A stretch of 64,000 bases of DNA, taken from Thalassospira mesophila (GTDB lineage: Bacteria > Pseudomonadota > Alphaproteobacteria > Rhodospirillales > Thalassospiraceae). Shown here one piece after another: positions 54,490 through 62,101 of the stretch. The stretch covers positions 124,001-188,000 of the forward strand of contig NZ_JFKA01000004.1 of NCBI RefSeq assembly GCF_002115755.1. The letters run 5' to 3'. Every line of letters starts with the position of its first letter. Within the stretch, counting starts at the first letter, position 1. The notes beneath the pieces were generated by a model, which saw nothing but the letters and a program-made list of their open reading frames with translations, made no database searches and was not told the DNA's origin. A program made the position numbers and the translations under genes.

Positions 54490-55284
54490 TTATTTGTCCT
54501 CGTACCTGGCCTTAAGATAGGAAATCATGGGAAACAGCGCGGCGCAAATCGCCACCATAAAGCCCATTCCCCCTTCCCGGTATCCTTTGCGTCGGACATA
54601 ACATTTGAAAAACCGCGAAAACATACGGCGCAAATTGTTTGAAAAACTGCCAATTTTTCCACTGTCACGCAAATCGGCAGCACGGGCAGTGCTATAGCTG
54701 TCCAACCGCCGGATCATATCGGAAATATTGCGATCAACGTAATGACGCACCCGGTGTTTAAGCTCGAACCCTTTGCGACCGACAAATTTGACGGCCGGGT
54801 GAACACGTTGCGGGCCCCAATGTTTGGCACCACGGCGAAACAACCCGGCATAGCCCGGCTTGCCAAAAGACGCGCCCCAGCCATAACGCACCAAACGATC
54901 CCCGATATAATTATCCACCAGCAACTGATGATAATCATAGTCGGTGGTGGCAATTACCTGACGAATTTCGTCGGCCAGCTCAGCCGAGACATGTTCATCG
55001 GCATCCACTTCCAAAATCCAGTCGCCACTGGCCTGGGCCAGGGCAAAATTGCGCCGTTCGCCTTCGATATCCCAGCTTCCGGCAAATGTTTTTGCCCCGG
55101 CTTCAATGGCAATCTGTTCGGTTTGGTCATTGCATTTATCGCAGACAACAATAATTTCATCGACAAAGGCCACATGTGCCAAACACGATGCCAGCCGGTC
55201 TTCCTCGTTATGGGCGACAATAACGGCGGATAATTTTACCGTTGGGGCGGAAATACCGGTTTTAACAGCTTCGGTCGGTGCCAT
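54490..55284 (-). CDS. Glycosyltransferase family 2 (WaaE/KdtX-like)
   Basis: A 264-aa GT-A enzyme. The opening LSAVIVAHNEEDRLASCLAHV and the DxD motif in WILEVDADEHVS are typical of the GT2 branch that adds glucose to the inner LPS core (WaaE/KdtX). The C-terminus is basic and amphipathic, with a likely membrane-associated helix (GGMGFMVAICAALFPMISYL). The ATG at 55284 is used; a longer frame would overlap the GT9 gene by more than 130 nt. It is 4 nt from the GT9 stop codon. Confidence 0.88.
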   Translation of the reverse strand: MAPTEAVKTGISAPTVKLSAVIVAHNEEDRLASCLAHVAFVDEIIVVCDKCNDQTEQIAIEAGAKTFAGSWDIEGERRNFALAQASGDWILEVDADEHVSAELADEIRQVIATTDYDYHQLLVDNYIGDRLVRYGWGASFGKPGYAGLFRRGAKHWGPQRVHPAVKFVGRKGFELKHRVRHYVDRNISDMIRRLDSYSTARAADLRDSGKIGSFSNNLRRMFSRFFKCYVRRKGYREGGMGFMVAICAALFPMISYLKARYEDK

Positions 55285-55288
55285 GAAC

Positions 55289-56239
55289 TCAATTCCCTTC
55301 CCGGCGCAGCAATTCGGACGCCGCCGAAATAACCTTTTCAACAGCCAGGTCGTACATTTCGCTATCCTGGGCCCGATAATTCGCCGTTGACCATATTTCG
55401 TCGTAATTGCGATCTGTCCGTACATAAGCGGTCATTTCGCCAAACGGCCCATAATTTTCCACCCGCGACGGCCCAAAAAGACCCAGTGTGGGGACGGCTG
55501 CAGCGGCGGACATATGCATCAAACCGGAATCATTGCCAACATACAAACTGGCGCGCGCCAAACAGGCCTGTACGGTTAACAACGAATGTTCGCCAAACAA
55601 AACCGTTCTTTCCGTTTCCGCCACGCACTCAATCACCGGCATGGCTGCATCGCGTTCGTTGGGCGCCCCGGCAATCAGCACATGTGCGTTGGGCAACACC
55701 CCATCGGGGGCGCGCAATTGTTTCACCAGGTCAACAAACCGCTCGACCGGCCACATCTTGCCCGGCCAATTCGCCGTCGGCCCAATGGCAAGAACCGGGC
55801 GGGGTGCGGCTGGTAACAAGGTGTTTGCCTCGGCAACATTGTCCGGCCCCACCCAGATATGCGGCATTAACGGCGGCAAAACCCCAATCAGGCGGCCTAA
55901 CTGTTCAACCCGATGAAGGCTGTCGTCATTCCCCGAAAGCACTATGCGTTTGCGGCCGGGCAGAACAAATGCCGTGGCACTGCCCCGCAAATCTATAATC
56001 ACGTCCCACCAGGTGCTCACCACCGATTTCCATAAATGCCACCAGTGCCCGCCGCGTTTTTGCTTTGGCATTGTGATAATGCGTTCAAGGTTGGGCACGG
56101 CTTCAAATATCGGGGCGGCAACCGGGCCGCAGGCCACGGTAATGCGCAATTCGGGGCGGGTTTCGATAAAATGGCGCAAAACCGATGTTGATAACACCGC
56201 ATCGCCCAGCCGGTTTGACGTGATAAACAGCAGACGCAC
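55289..56239 (-). CDS. Glycosyltransferase family 9 (heptosyltransferase-like)
   Basis: A 316-aa GT-B enzyme. RLLFITSNRLGDAVLSTSVLRHF at the N-terminus and YVGNDSGLMHMSAAAAVPTLGLFGPS near 250 are the GT9 signatures (key part GNDSGLMHMSAA). In LPS synthesis GT9 enzymes add heptose to the core. The start is GTG at 56239 after GGAGAAG; its upstream neighbour ends at 56242, so the genes nearly touch. The acceptor and sugar cannot be fixed from sequence. Confidence 0.9.
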   Translation of the reverse strand: MRLLFITSNRLGDAVLSTSVLRHFIETRPELRITVACGPVAAPIFEAVPNLERIITMPKQKRGGHWWHLWKSVVSTWWDVIIDLRGSATAFVLPGRKRIVLSGNDDSLHRVEQLGRLIGVLPPLMPHIWVGPDNVAEANTLLPAAPRPVLAIGPTANWPGKMWPVERFVDLVKQLRAPDGVLPNAHVLIAGAPNERDAAMPVIECVAETERTVLFGEHSLLTVQACLARASLYVGNDSGLMHMSAAAAVPTLGLFGPSRVENYGPFGEMTAYVRTDRNYDEIWSTANYRAQDSEMYDLAVEKVISAASELLRREGN

Positions 56240-56241
56240 GA

Positions 56242-57288
56242 TTAGATCTTCTCCAGATCGGCGGCAACATTTAACCATTCGCGCCGCCCGTTTCGCGCCG
56301 CTTCCGATTGACCGGCGAAAAAGGCATCATCGCCCAGCATTTGCGCCACTAAATTGCCATATGCCGCATCATCGGGCACGATATAGCCATTGCGGCCATT
56401 ATCAACCCGCGCTTCGGCAACCCCGCCAAAGGACACAACCGGCGTCCCCGCCGCCAAGGCATCGCACAACCAGGTACCTGCATGGTCCCGCGTGGTTTTT
56501 GTTGTGCCGTGATGCATAAATACCCGCGCCGTGGCGATTTTTTCGGCCATTTCATTTTCAGCCAGCGGCATGCAGATCCGCACCCCGTCAGACATCGCAT
56601 CGCGCACCAGATTCACCAGCACATCGGGCACCGGGCTATCAAGGCCAGCCAGCGCATTAGACAGGGCGGCTGAATATATTTCAAACCGCGCATTGGCCGG
56701 TTTAACAGGCATTTCGTCGCACCACACCCGGATCAACGCATCGATGCCGTCTTTCCAGCCCGCCACACTGATCGCCACCGGTTCACGCGTATCAACCGCG
56801 ATATGATTATTCCCTGCGGCAACAAAGGCCGGGCACGCACCCGGCGCGATCATACGCGGGATAAAACCCAGATCATTATGATAATGCTCACGCTGGCGCG
56901 GATCGGTAAAAACCAGCCGTGCAAGGCTGCTGAGCAACGCCATGCGCGCATCATTCTGGTCTAACCGCAACACATCGCCATCATACCACAACCAGCGCAG
57001 CCCATCCTCGGCCACGGGCCGGTTATCGAGCAATAACGGGTCGCGCCATGCCAAAATCCGGTCGGGCAAGGCATCGCCAAAGGCGGGCGCGCCATCATCA
57101 AGCAGGCCCCAGCGCACACCATTATGCGTTACATATGCGCCGCTGCTGCGCCGGGCAACCACATCATGGCCCCGCGCCACAAAGGCTTCTGCCAGGGCAA
57201 TAAAGCCCCTTTGGCGCGCGCCAAGCGGGCGGGCGGTGACATCGTCGGGCTCAAACCCGATAGAACGATCAAGCATCAATATTTTCAT
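56242..57288 (-). CDS. Glycosyltransferase, GT4-like
   Basis: A 348-aa protein: MKILMLDRSIGFEPDDVTAR, then ARQRGFIALAEAFVARGHDV and NGVRWGLLDD. The C-terminal part has the GT4-type GTWLCDALAAGTPVVSFGGVAEAR and NGYIVPDDAAYG (key part CDALAAGTPVVSFGG). It is more diverged than usual for GT4: the E-x7-E pair is not clear. It is the first gene of a four-gene run on the minus strand ending at 53448, probably a surface-glycan operon. Confidence 0.8.
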   Translation of the reverse strand: MKILMLDRSIGFEPDDVTARPLGARQRGFIALAEAFVARGHDVVARRSSGAYVTHNGVRWGLLDDGAPAFGDALPDRILAWRDPLLLDNRPVAEDGLRWLWYDGDVLRLDQNDARMALLSSLARLVFTDPRQREHYHNDLGFIPRMIAPGACPAFVAAGNNHIAVDTREPVAISVAGWKDGIDALIRVWCDEMPVKPANARFEIYSAALSNALAGLDSPVPDVLVNLVRDAMSDGVRICMPLAENEMAEKIATARVFMHHGTTKTTRDHAGTWLCDALAAGTPVVSFGGVAEARVDNGRNGYIVPDDAAYGNLVAQMLGDDAFFAGQSEAARNGRREWLNVAADLEKI

Positions 57289-57480
57289 AGCTGGGTTTTA
57301 TCGCGTTGTTTCGGGTTAATGAAGGGTTTTCTATAGAAGCAGGGTTTAAGGTGATATGTCATAACCGGGTCGCAGCCCCGCCAGAATACCACGCCTGCAC
57401 CACGCCTCGGACCTTGCCAAACCATCGCACTTGCCCCACATTTCGGCAATGAATTCCGACATTACGGAGCCACCCTGGAA

Positions 57481-58383
57481 ATGAGCGAAACGTTATACAC
57501 CCCCCTGCCCAACCGCGCTGTTATTCGCGTTAGTGGCGCAGACCGCATCGATTTTTTACAAGGGCTTGTCTCAAACAACGTCGAAAAAATCAGCGCCGAG
57601 CATTCCGGTTACGGGGCCTTGCTAACCCCGCAGGGCAAATTCCTGTTTGATTTTTTCATGTATCAGCAGGATGACAACAGCCTGCTGATCGACTGCGAAG
57701 GCGGGGAACGGGCTGAAAACCTGTTTAAAAAGCTGCGCATGTATAAATTGCGCGCCAAGGTCGAATTGACAAACATTAGCGCCGAATACGACGTATTTGC
57801 CGTTTTCGGCGATAACGCGGTAGCCTCGCTTGCCCTGCCGCAACAGGCCGGCGCGACGGCCCCCTTTGGCAATGGCATCAAAACCGTTGATCCGCGTCTG
57901 GCCGCAATGGGCGCACGGGTATTGGTCCCGCACGGCGAAGAACCTGCCCTGGCAGGCATTGGCGCAAGCCAAAGCACGCCCGATGCCTATCACGCGCTGC
58001 GCGTCCGCCTTGGCCTGCCCAATGGCAGCGAGGAACTTGAGGTCGACAAAGCGATCTTGCTGGAAAACGGGTTCGAGGAACTGAACGGCGTTGATTTCAA
58101 AAAGGGCTGCTATATGGGCCAGGAGCTGACCGCGCGCACCAAATATCGCGGGCTGGTGCGCAAACGCCTGCTGCCCATCGAAATCGACGGACCGACACCC
58201 GAAATTGGCAGCGTGATCATGAATGAGGACCGCGAAGCTGGCACCATCAAAAGCATCCACGGTACGGCCGGGCTGGCGATGATCCGCCTCGAACGCATTG
58301 CCGATGGGGGCGCATTACAGGCCGGTGATGCCACCATCACCGTTAATGTGCCCGATTGGGTACAACTGCCTGCAACTGAGTAA
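57481..58383 (+). CDS. ygfZ: Folate-binding protein YgfZ/GcvT-like (Fe-S cluster repair)
   Basis: A 300-aa protein with the GcvT-like fold. The YgfZ signature K-G-C-Y-x-G-Q-E is present (DFKKGCYMGQELTARTKYRG, about 206-222). YgfZ uses tetrahydrofolate and helps assemble or repair certain Fe-S enzymes such as MiaB. The N-terminal NRAVIRVSGADRIDFLQGLVSNNV is characteristic. Monocistronic, with a terminator after the stop codon. Confidence 0.93.
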   Translation: MSETLYTPLPNRAVIRVSGADRIDFLQGLVSNNVEKISAEHSGYGALLTPQGKFLFDFFMYQQDDNSLLIDCEGGERAENLFKKLRMYKLRAKVELTNISAEYDVFAVFGDNAVASLALPQQAGATAPFGNGIKTVDPRLAAMGARVLVPHGEEPALAGIGASQSTPDAYHALRVRLGLPNGSEELEVDKAILLENGFEELNGVDFKKGCYMGQELTARTKYRGLVRKRLLPIEIDGPTPEIGSVIMNEDREAGTIKSIHGTAGLAMIRLERIADGGALQAGDATITVNVPDWVQLPATE

Positions 58384-58410
58384 CCACTATTTACATACAT
58401 AAGCACGATT

Positions 58411-58446
58411 AATCCCCCGGATGACATGTTCGGGGGATTTTGCGTT
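58411..58446. terminator. Intrinsic terminator between ygfZ and the HTH gene
   Basis: AATCCCCCG (58411-58419) pairs with CGGGGGATT (58431-58439), followed by TTGCGTTT. It lies between convergent genes. Confidence 0.82.
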
Positions 58447-58458
58447 TAAAACGACAAT

Positions 58459-58983
58459 TTACGCCGCTGCGATATCAAGAGAGGCCGCATCCAAATCCCC
58501 AAGTGCCAATCGGGCATTTAATCGTTGCGCCCCTTTTCCCGCCGCGAACCATGGCTTTGCATGATCGATATCGAAGCGCACACTGGGTTTTTCCGTTAGC
58601 TGTTGGGTAAGAACACCAAATATTTCCGTGACGCGATAAAGCCCGTGCGTTACCGGCTGAGGCATAGGACGTTTTTGTAAAGACTGGCGTTTAATTTGCA
58701 GCCGCCCGGCCACATCGGCCAAGCTTACCAGATCAGGGCGAACTTCACGTAACCATGAACCTGCTGGCAGTTGCGGCAATATCGCACGCGCAGCCTGGCG
58801 AATGACAGTTTCGGCGTCTTCGCCCTCGCATTCCAGCGAAGCCGCCAAAAGTCCCGGCTGCCCTGTTCCAATCACGGCGTCGTCAAAGCCCGCGGCATAG
58901 ATGCAATCAGCAAGGGCAAAAACATCATGCGTGCTGCCTTCGGGAAGGGAAAAAACAAGATCAAATTCAAATAATTCCATCAT
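58459..58983 (-). CDS. HTH DNA-binding protein, probable antitoxin-like partner
   Basis: A 174-aa protein. The N-terminal ~85 residues form an alpha/beta domain (FEFDLVFSLPEG, DDAVIGTGQPGLLAASLEC) known from a family of helix-turn-helix regulators paired with a small Cys-rich protein. A short HTH follows (LVSLADVAGRLQIKRQSLQKR), then a C-terminal part. It overlaps the upstream small gene by 17 nt. The ATG at 58983 has AAGGA 5 nt upstream and is preferred over 58998. The antitoxin role is inferred from gene order and overlap only. Confidence 0.68.
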   Translation of the reverse strand: MMELFEFDLVFSLPEGSTHDVFALADCIYAAGFDDAVIGTGQPGLLAASLECEGEDAETVIRQAARAILPQLPAGSWLREVRPDLVSLADVAGRLQIKRQSLQKRPMPQPVTHGLYRVTEIFGVLTQQLTEKPSVRFDIDHAKPWFAAGKGAQRLNARLALGDLDAASLDIAAA

Positions 58984-59287
58984 CTTTTTCCTTTTCATCT
59001 CGCAGGTAAATGCAGCTTAACGCCTTGTTTTCAAGTTTCGCTGCATGGCTTGCAGGGTTTTGCGGCGTGGAAGAAATCGACATCTGACAAAACTCACCAC
59101 ACCGGCAGTCTCGGTCATTATTGGGGCATCGCAAAAGGCCCCACGCATGTCCACTGCTATGGCGAACCTCGACAACCCAACCAAGGGATTCCAGATGTGA
59201 CAGAACCTTTTCAACATCTTTTTGGGGTGTCGTTTTCTGCTCACACTCATACTCCCCGCTGACCAAGTTGTCAAACGACAACCACAT
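58967..59287 (-). CDS. Small cysteine-rich protein, putative toxin-like partner of the HTH gene
   Basis: About 106 aa. VEKVLSHLESLGWVVEVRHSSGHAWG and RCPNNDRDCRCGEFCQMSISSTPQNPASHA are the conserved parts I recognise from a small family usually encoded upstream of an HTH gene (key parts GHAWG, CRCGEFC and STPQNP). The dsRBD-like beginning and the conserved His recall HicA mRNA interferases. Four cysteines in CPN-C-R-C-GEFC may bind metal. The start ATG 59287 is uncertain because no good RBS is visible, but an upstream start would run into the ppdK terminator. Confidence 0.62.
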   Translation of the reverse strand: MWLSFDNLVSGEYECEQKTTPQKDVEKVLSHLESLGWVVEVRHSSGHAWGLLRCPNNDRDCRCGEFCQMSISSTPQNPASHAAKLENKALSCIYLRDEKEKDDGII

Positions 59288-59310
59288 CAATATAAAACCT
59301 GAAATCGAAA

Positions 59311-59350
59311 AATGCCCGCCCTGATCCCTTATAAGGATCAAGGCGGGCAT
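59311..59350 (-). terminator. Intrinsic terminator of the glyS-ppdK unit
   Basis: On the minus strand, ATGCCCGCCTTGATCC pairs with GGATCAGGGCGGGCAT (59335-59350 with 59312-59327), followed by TTTTTC. It ends transcription coming from ppdK, upstream of the small HTH pair. Confidence 0.9.
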
Positions 59351-59390
59351 CAATCAATACCGTCTTCAAGGCGAACCAGGCAGCGTGTCG

Positions 59391-62054
59391 TTATTTCTTC
59401 AAAGCCGCCTGAGCCGCGGCCAATCGGGCAATCGGCACCCGGTAAGGCGAGCAGGAAACATAATCGAGGCCCTGTGCTTCGCAGAACGCGATTGATGACG
59501 GATCACCACCATGTTCGCCGCAAATGCCCAGTTTGATATCCGGGCGGGTTTTGCGGCCACGTTCGGCGGCAAGGGCGATTAATTCGCCCACACCTTCCTG
59601 ATCAAGCGATACAAACGGGTCGCCAGCGAAAATATCCTTGGCGATGTAGGTATCAAGGAAATGCGAGGCATCATCGCGTGACAGGCCAAAGGTGGTCTGG
59701 GTCAGATCGTTGGTGCCAAAGCTGAAAAATTCGGCTTCTTCGGCGATGTCACCGGCACGCAGGGCGGCACGCGGCAGTTCGATCATGGTGCCGACAAGAT
59801 AGGTCAGCTTGGCCGATTGTTCGGCTTCAACTTCACTTGCCACTTTGACAATCGCGGCTTTCAGGATTTCGAGTTCTTTTTTGCCAACCACCAGCGGAAT
59901 CATGATTTCGGGAATAACCTGATCCCCGCCCGCCTTTGAAACCTCGATTGCGGCTTCAAAAATGGCACGGGCCTGCATTTCATAGATTTCAGGATAGCTG
60001 ATGCCCAGACGGCAGCCACGATGGCCCAGCATCGGGTTTGATTCCGCCAGATCAAGCAACCGACGACGGACAATGCTTTCCGAAACATCGGCGGCCTTCG
60101 CCACCTCGGCAATTTCATTATCGCCATGCGGCAAAAATTCATGCAAAGGCGGGTCCAGCAACCGAATGGTAACCGGCAGGCCCTTCATGATGCGAAACAG
60201 GTCAATAAAGTCCTGACGCTGATAGGGCAGCAGCTTGGCCAGGGCAACCCGGCGACCGGCTTCGGTTTCGGCCAAAATCATTTCACGCATTGAAATGATC
60301 CGCGCCGGATCAAAGAACATATGTTCGGTCCGGCACAGGCCAATGCCTTCGGCACCAAAACCACGCGCGGTTTCGGCATCTTCCGGGGTTTCGGCATTGG
60401 TGCGCACTTTAAGGCGCCGCACCCCGTCGGCCCATTCCATCAGTTGCGAAAAATCGCCCGACAGATCGGGTTTCAGGGTGGCAACCTCGCCCAGCATCAC
60501 TTCGCCGGTGCCGCCATCAATGGTAATGACGTCGCCTTCTTTCAGCATCACGCCACCGGCATTCATGGTGCCACCGCGATAGTCAATTTTAATGGCACCG
60601 GCACCACACACACAGGGCTTGCCCATGCCGCGCGCCACCACGGCGGCGTGGCTGGTCATGCCGCCACGCGCGGTTAAAATGCCTTCGGCGGCGTGCATGC
60701 CGGCAATGTCTTCGGGGCTGGTTTCAATACGTACCAGCACAACCTTGCGGCCCTTGTTATGGGCCCAGTCTTCGGCAACCTCGGCAGAAAAAACGATCTG
60801 GCCCGACGCAGCCCCCGGCGATGCCGGAAGCCCCATGCCAATAACCTGTTTTTCGGCATCCGGGTCCAGGGTCGGGTGCAACATCTGGTCCAGCTGGGCG
60901 GGGTCAACACGCATCAGCGCATCGTCGCGGCTGATCACGCCGTCATCGCACATTTCAACAGCAATGCGCAAAGCGGCCTTGGCGGTGCGTTTGCCCGAGC
61001 GGGTTTGCAGCATGTATAAACGGTTTGATTCGACCGTAAATTCCATGTCCTGCATATCACGATAATGCGCTTCGAGCTTGTCGCGAACCGCCACCAGATC
61101 GGCAAACACCGCAGGCATGGCTTCTTCCATCGACAAAAGGTCTGAACCCGATTCTTCACGTTCAATTTTGGTCAGCGGCGCTGGTGTGCGAATACCGGCA
61201 ACCACGTCTTCGCCCTGGGCATTGATCAGGTATTCGCCGTAAAAACGGTTTTCCCCGGTCGATGGATTGCGCGAGAAACAAACACCGGTGGCACATTCAT
61301 TGCCCATATTGCCAAAGACCATTGCCTGAACATTTACCGCCGTGCCCCAACTGGCCGGGATATTGTGCAAACGACGATAGGTATTGGCACGCGCGTTCAT
61401 CCAGCTGCCAAAAACCGCCCCAATGGCGCCCCACAGCTGTTCGCGCGGGTCTTGCGGAAACGGGCGACCCAGTTCTTCGGCGACCTTGGCTTTAAAACCT
61501 TCAACAATTTCCTGCCAGTCATCGGCAGACATTTCAGTATCAAGGACATAGCCCTTGTCTTCCTTGTGGATTTCAAGGATTTCTTCGAAATTGTAATGTT
61601 CAACGCCTAAAACAACGTCGCCATACATCTGAATAAACCGACGATAGCTGTCATACGCAAAACGGCGATCCCCAGAGACCGCCGCCAAACCTTCAACTGT
61701 ATCGTCATTCAGACCCAAATTCAGGACCGTATCCATCATGCCCGGCATCGAGGCGCGCGCGCCCGAGCGGACAGACACCAGCAAGGGATCGGCGACGTTA
61801 CCAAATTTGCGCCCGACCAGGTTTTCCACCGCCTTTAGCGCGGTTTCAACTTCATCATTCAGGTCTGCCGGATAATTACGGTCATTGTCATAAAACGCCG
61901 TGCAAACCTCGGTTGTGATGGTAAATCCTGGTGGAACCGGAAGCCCGAGATTGGACATTTCGGCAAGGTTTGCCCCTTTGCCGCCCAACAGTTCGCGCAT
62001 TTCCGAACGTCCTTCGGCGCTACCGCCACCAAAGCCGTACACCCATTTGGTCAT
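59391..62054 (-). CDS. ppdK: Pyruvate, phosphate dikinase
   Basis: An 887-aa enzyme interconverting pyruvate, ATP and Pi with PEP, AMP and PPi. The N-terminal ATP-grasp domain opens KWVYGFGGGSAEG and GGKGANLAEMSNLGLPVPPGFTI (key part GGKGANLAEM). The phospho-His is in GGMTSHAAVVARGMGKPCV. The C-terminal PEP/pyruvate barrel has FFSFGTNDLTQTTFGLSRDDA and ICGEHGGDPSSIAFC with the catalytic Cys (LGICGEHGG). It supports gluconeogenic growth. It follows glyS by 47 nt. Confidence 0.97.
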   Translation of the reverse strand: MTKWVYGFGGGSAEGRSEMRELLGGKGANLAEMSNLGLPVPPGFTITTEVCTAFYDNDRNYPADLNDEVETALKAVENLVGRKFGNVADPLLVSVRSGARASMPGMMDTVLNLGLNDDTVEGLAAVSGDRRFAYDSYRRFIQMYGDVVLGVEHYNFEEILEIHKEDKGYVLDTEMSADDWQEIVEGFKAKVAEELGRPFPQDPREQLWGAIGAVFGSWMNARANTYRRLHNIPASWGTAVNVQAMVFGNMGNECATGVCFSRNPSTGENRFYGEYLINAQGEDVVAGIRTPAPLTKIEREESGSDLLSMEEAMPAVFADLVAVRDKLEAHYRDMQDMEFTVESNRLYMLQTRSGKRTAKAALRIAVEMCDDGVISRDDALMRVDPAQLDQMLHPTLDPDAEKQVIGMGLPASPGAASGQIVFSAEVAEDWAHNKGRKVVLVRIETSPEDIAGMHAAEGILTARGGMTSHAAVVARGMGKPCVCGAGAIKIDYRGGTMNAGGVMLKEGDVITIDGGTGEVMLGEVATLKPDLSGDFSQLMEWADGVRRLKVRTNAETPEDAETARGFGAEGIGLCRTEHMFFDPARIISMREMILAETEAGRRVALAKLLPYQRQDFIDLFRIMKGLPVTIRLLDPPLHEFLPHGDNEIAEVAKAADVSESIVRRRLLDLAESNPMLGHRGCRLGISYPEIYEMQARAIFEAAIEVSKAGGDQVIPEIMIPLVVGKKELEILKAAIVKVASEVEAEQSAKLTYLVGTMIELPRAALRAGDIAEEAEFFSFGTNDLTQTTFGLSRDDASHFLDTYIAKDIFAGDPFVSLDQEGVGELIALAAERGRKTRPDIKLGICGEHGGDPSSIAFCEAQGLDYVSCSPYRVPIARLAAAQAALKK

Positions 62055-62101
62055 CTTGCCTGTTCCTCATCTGGCATTGGTATTTCAGTCCGCAGCCTTA
62101 T

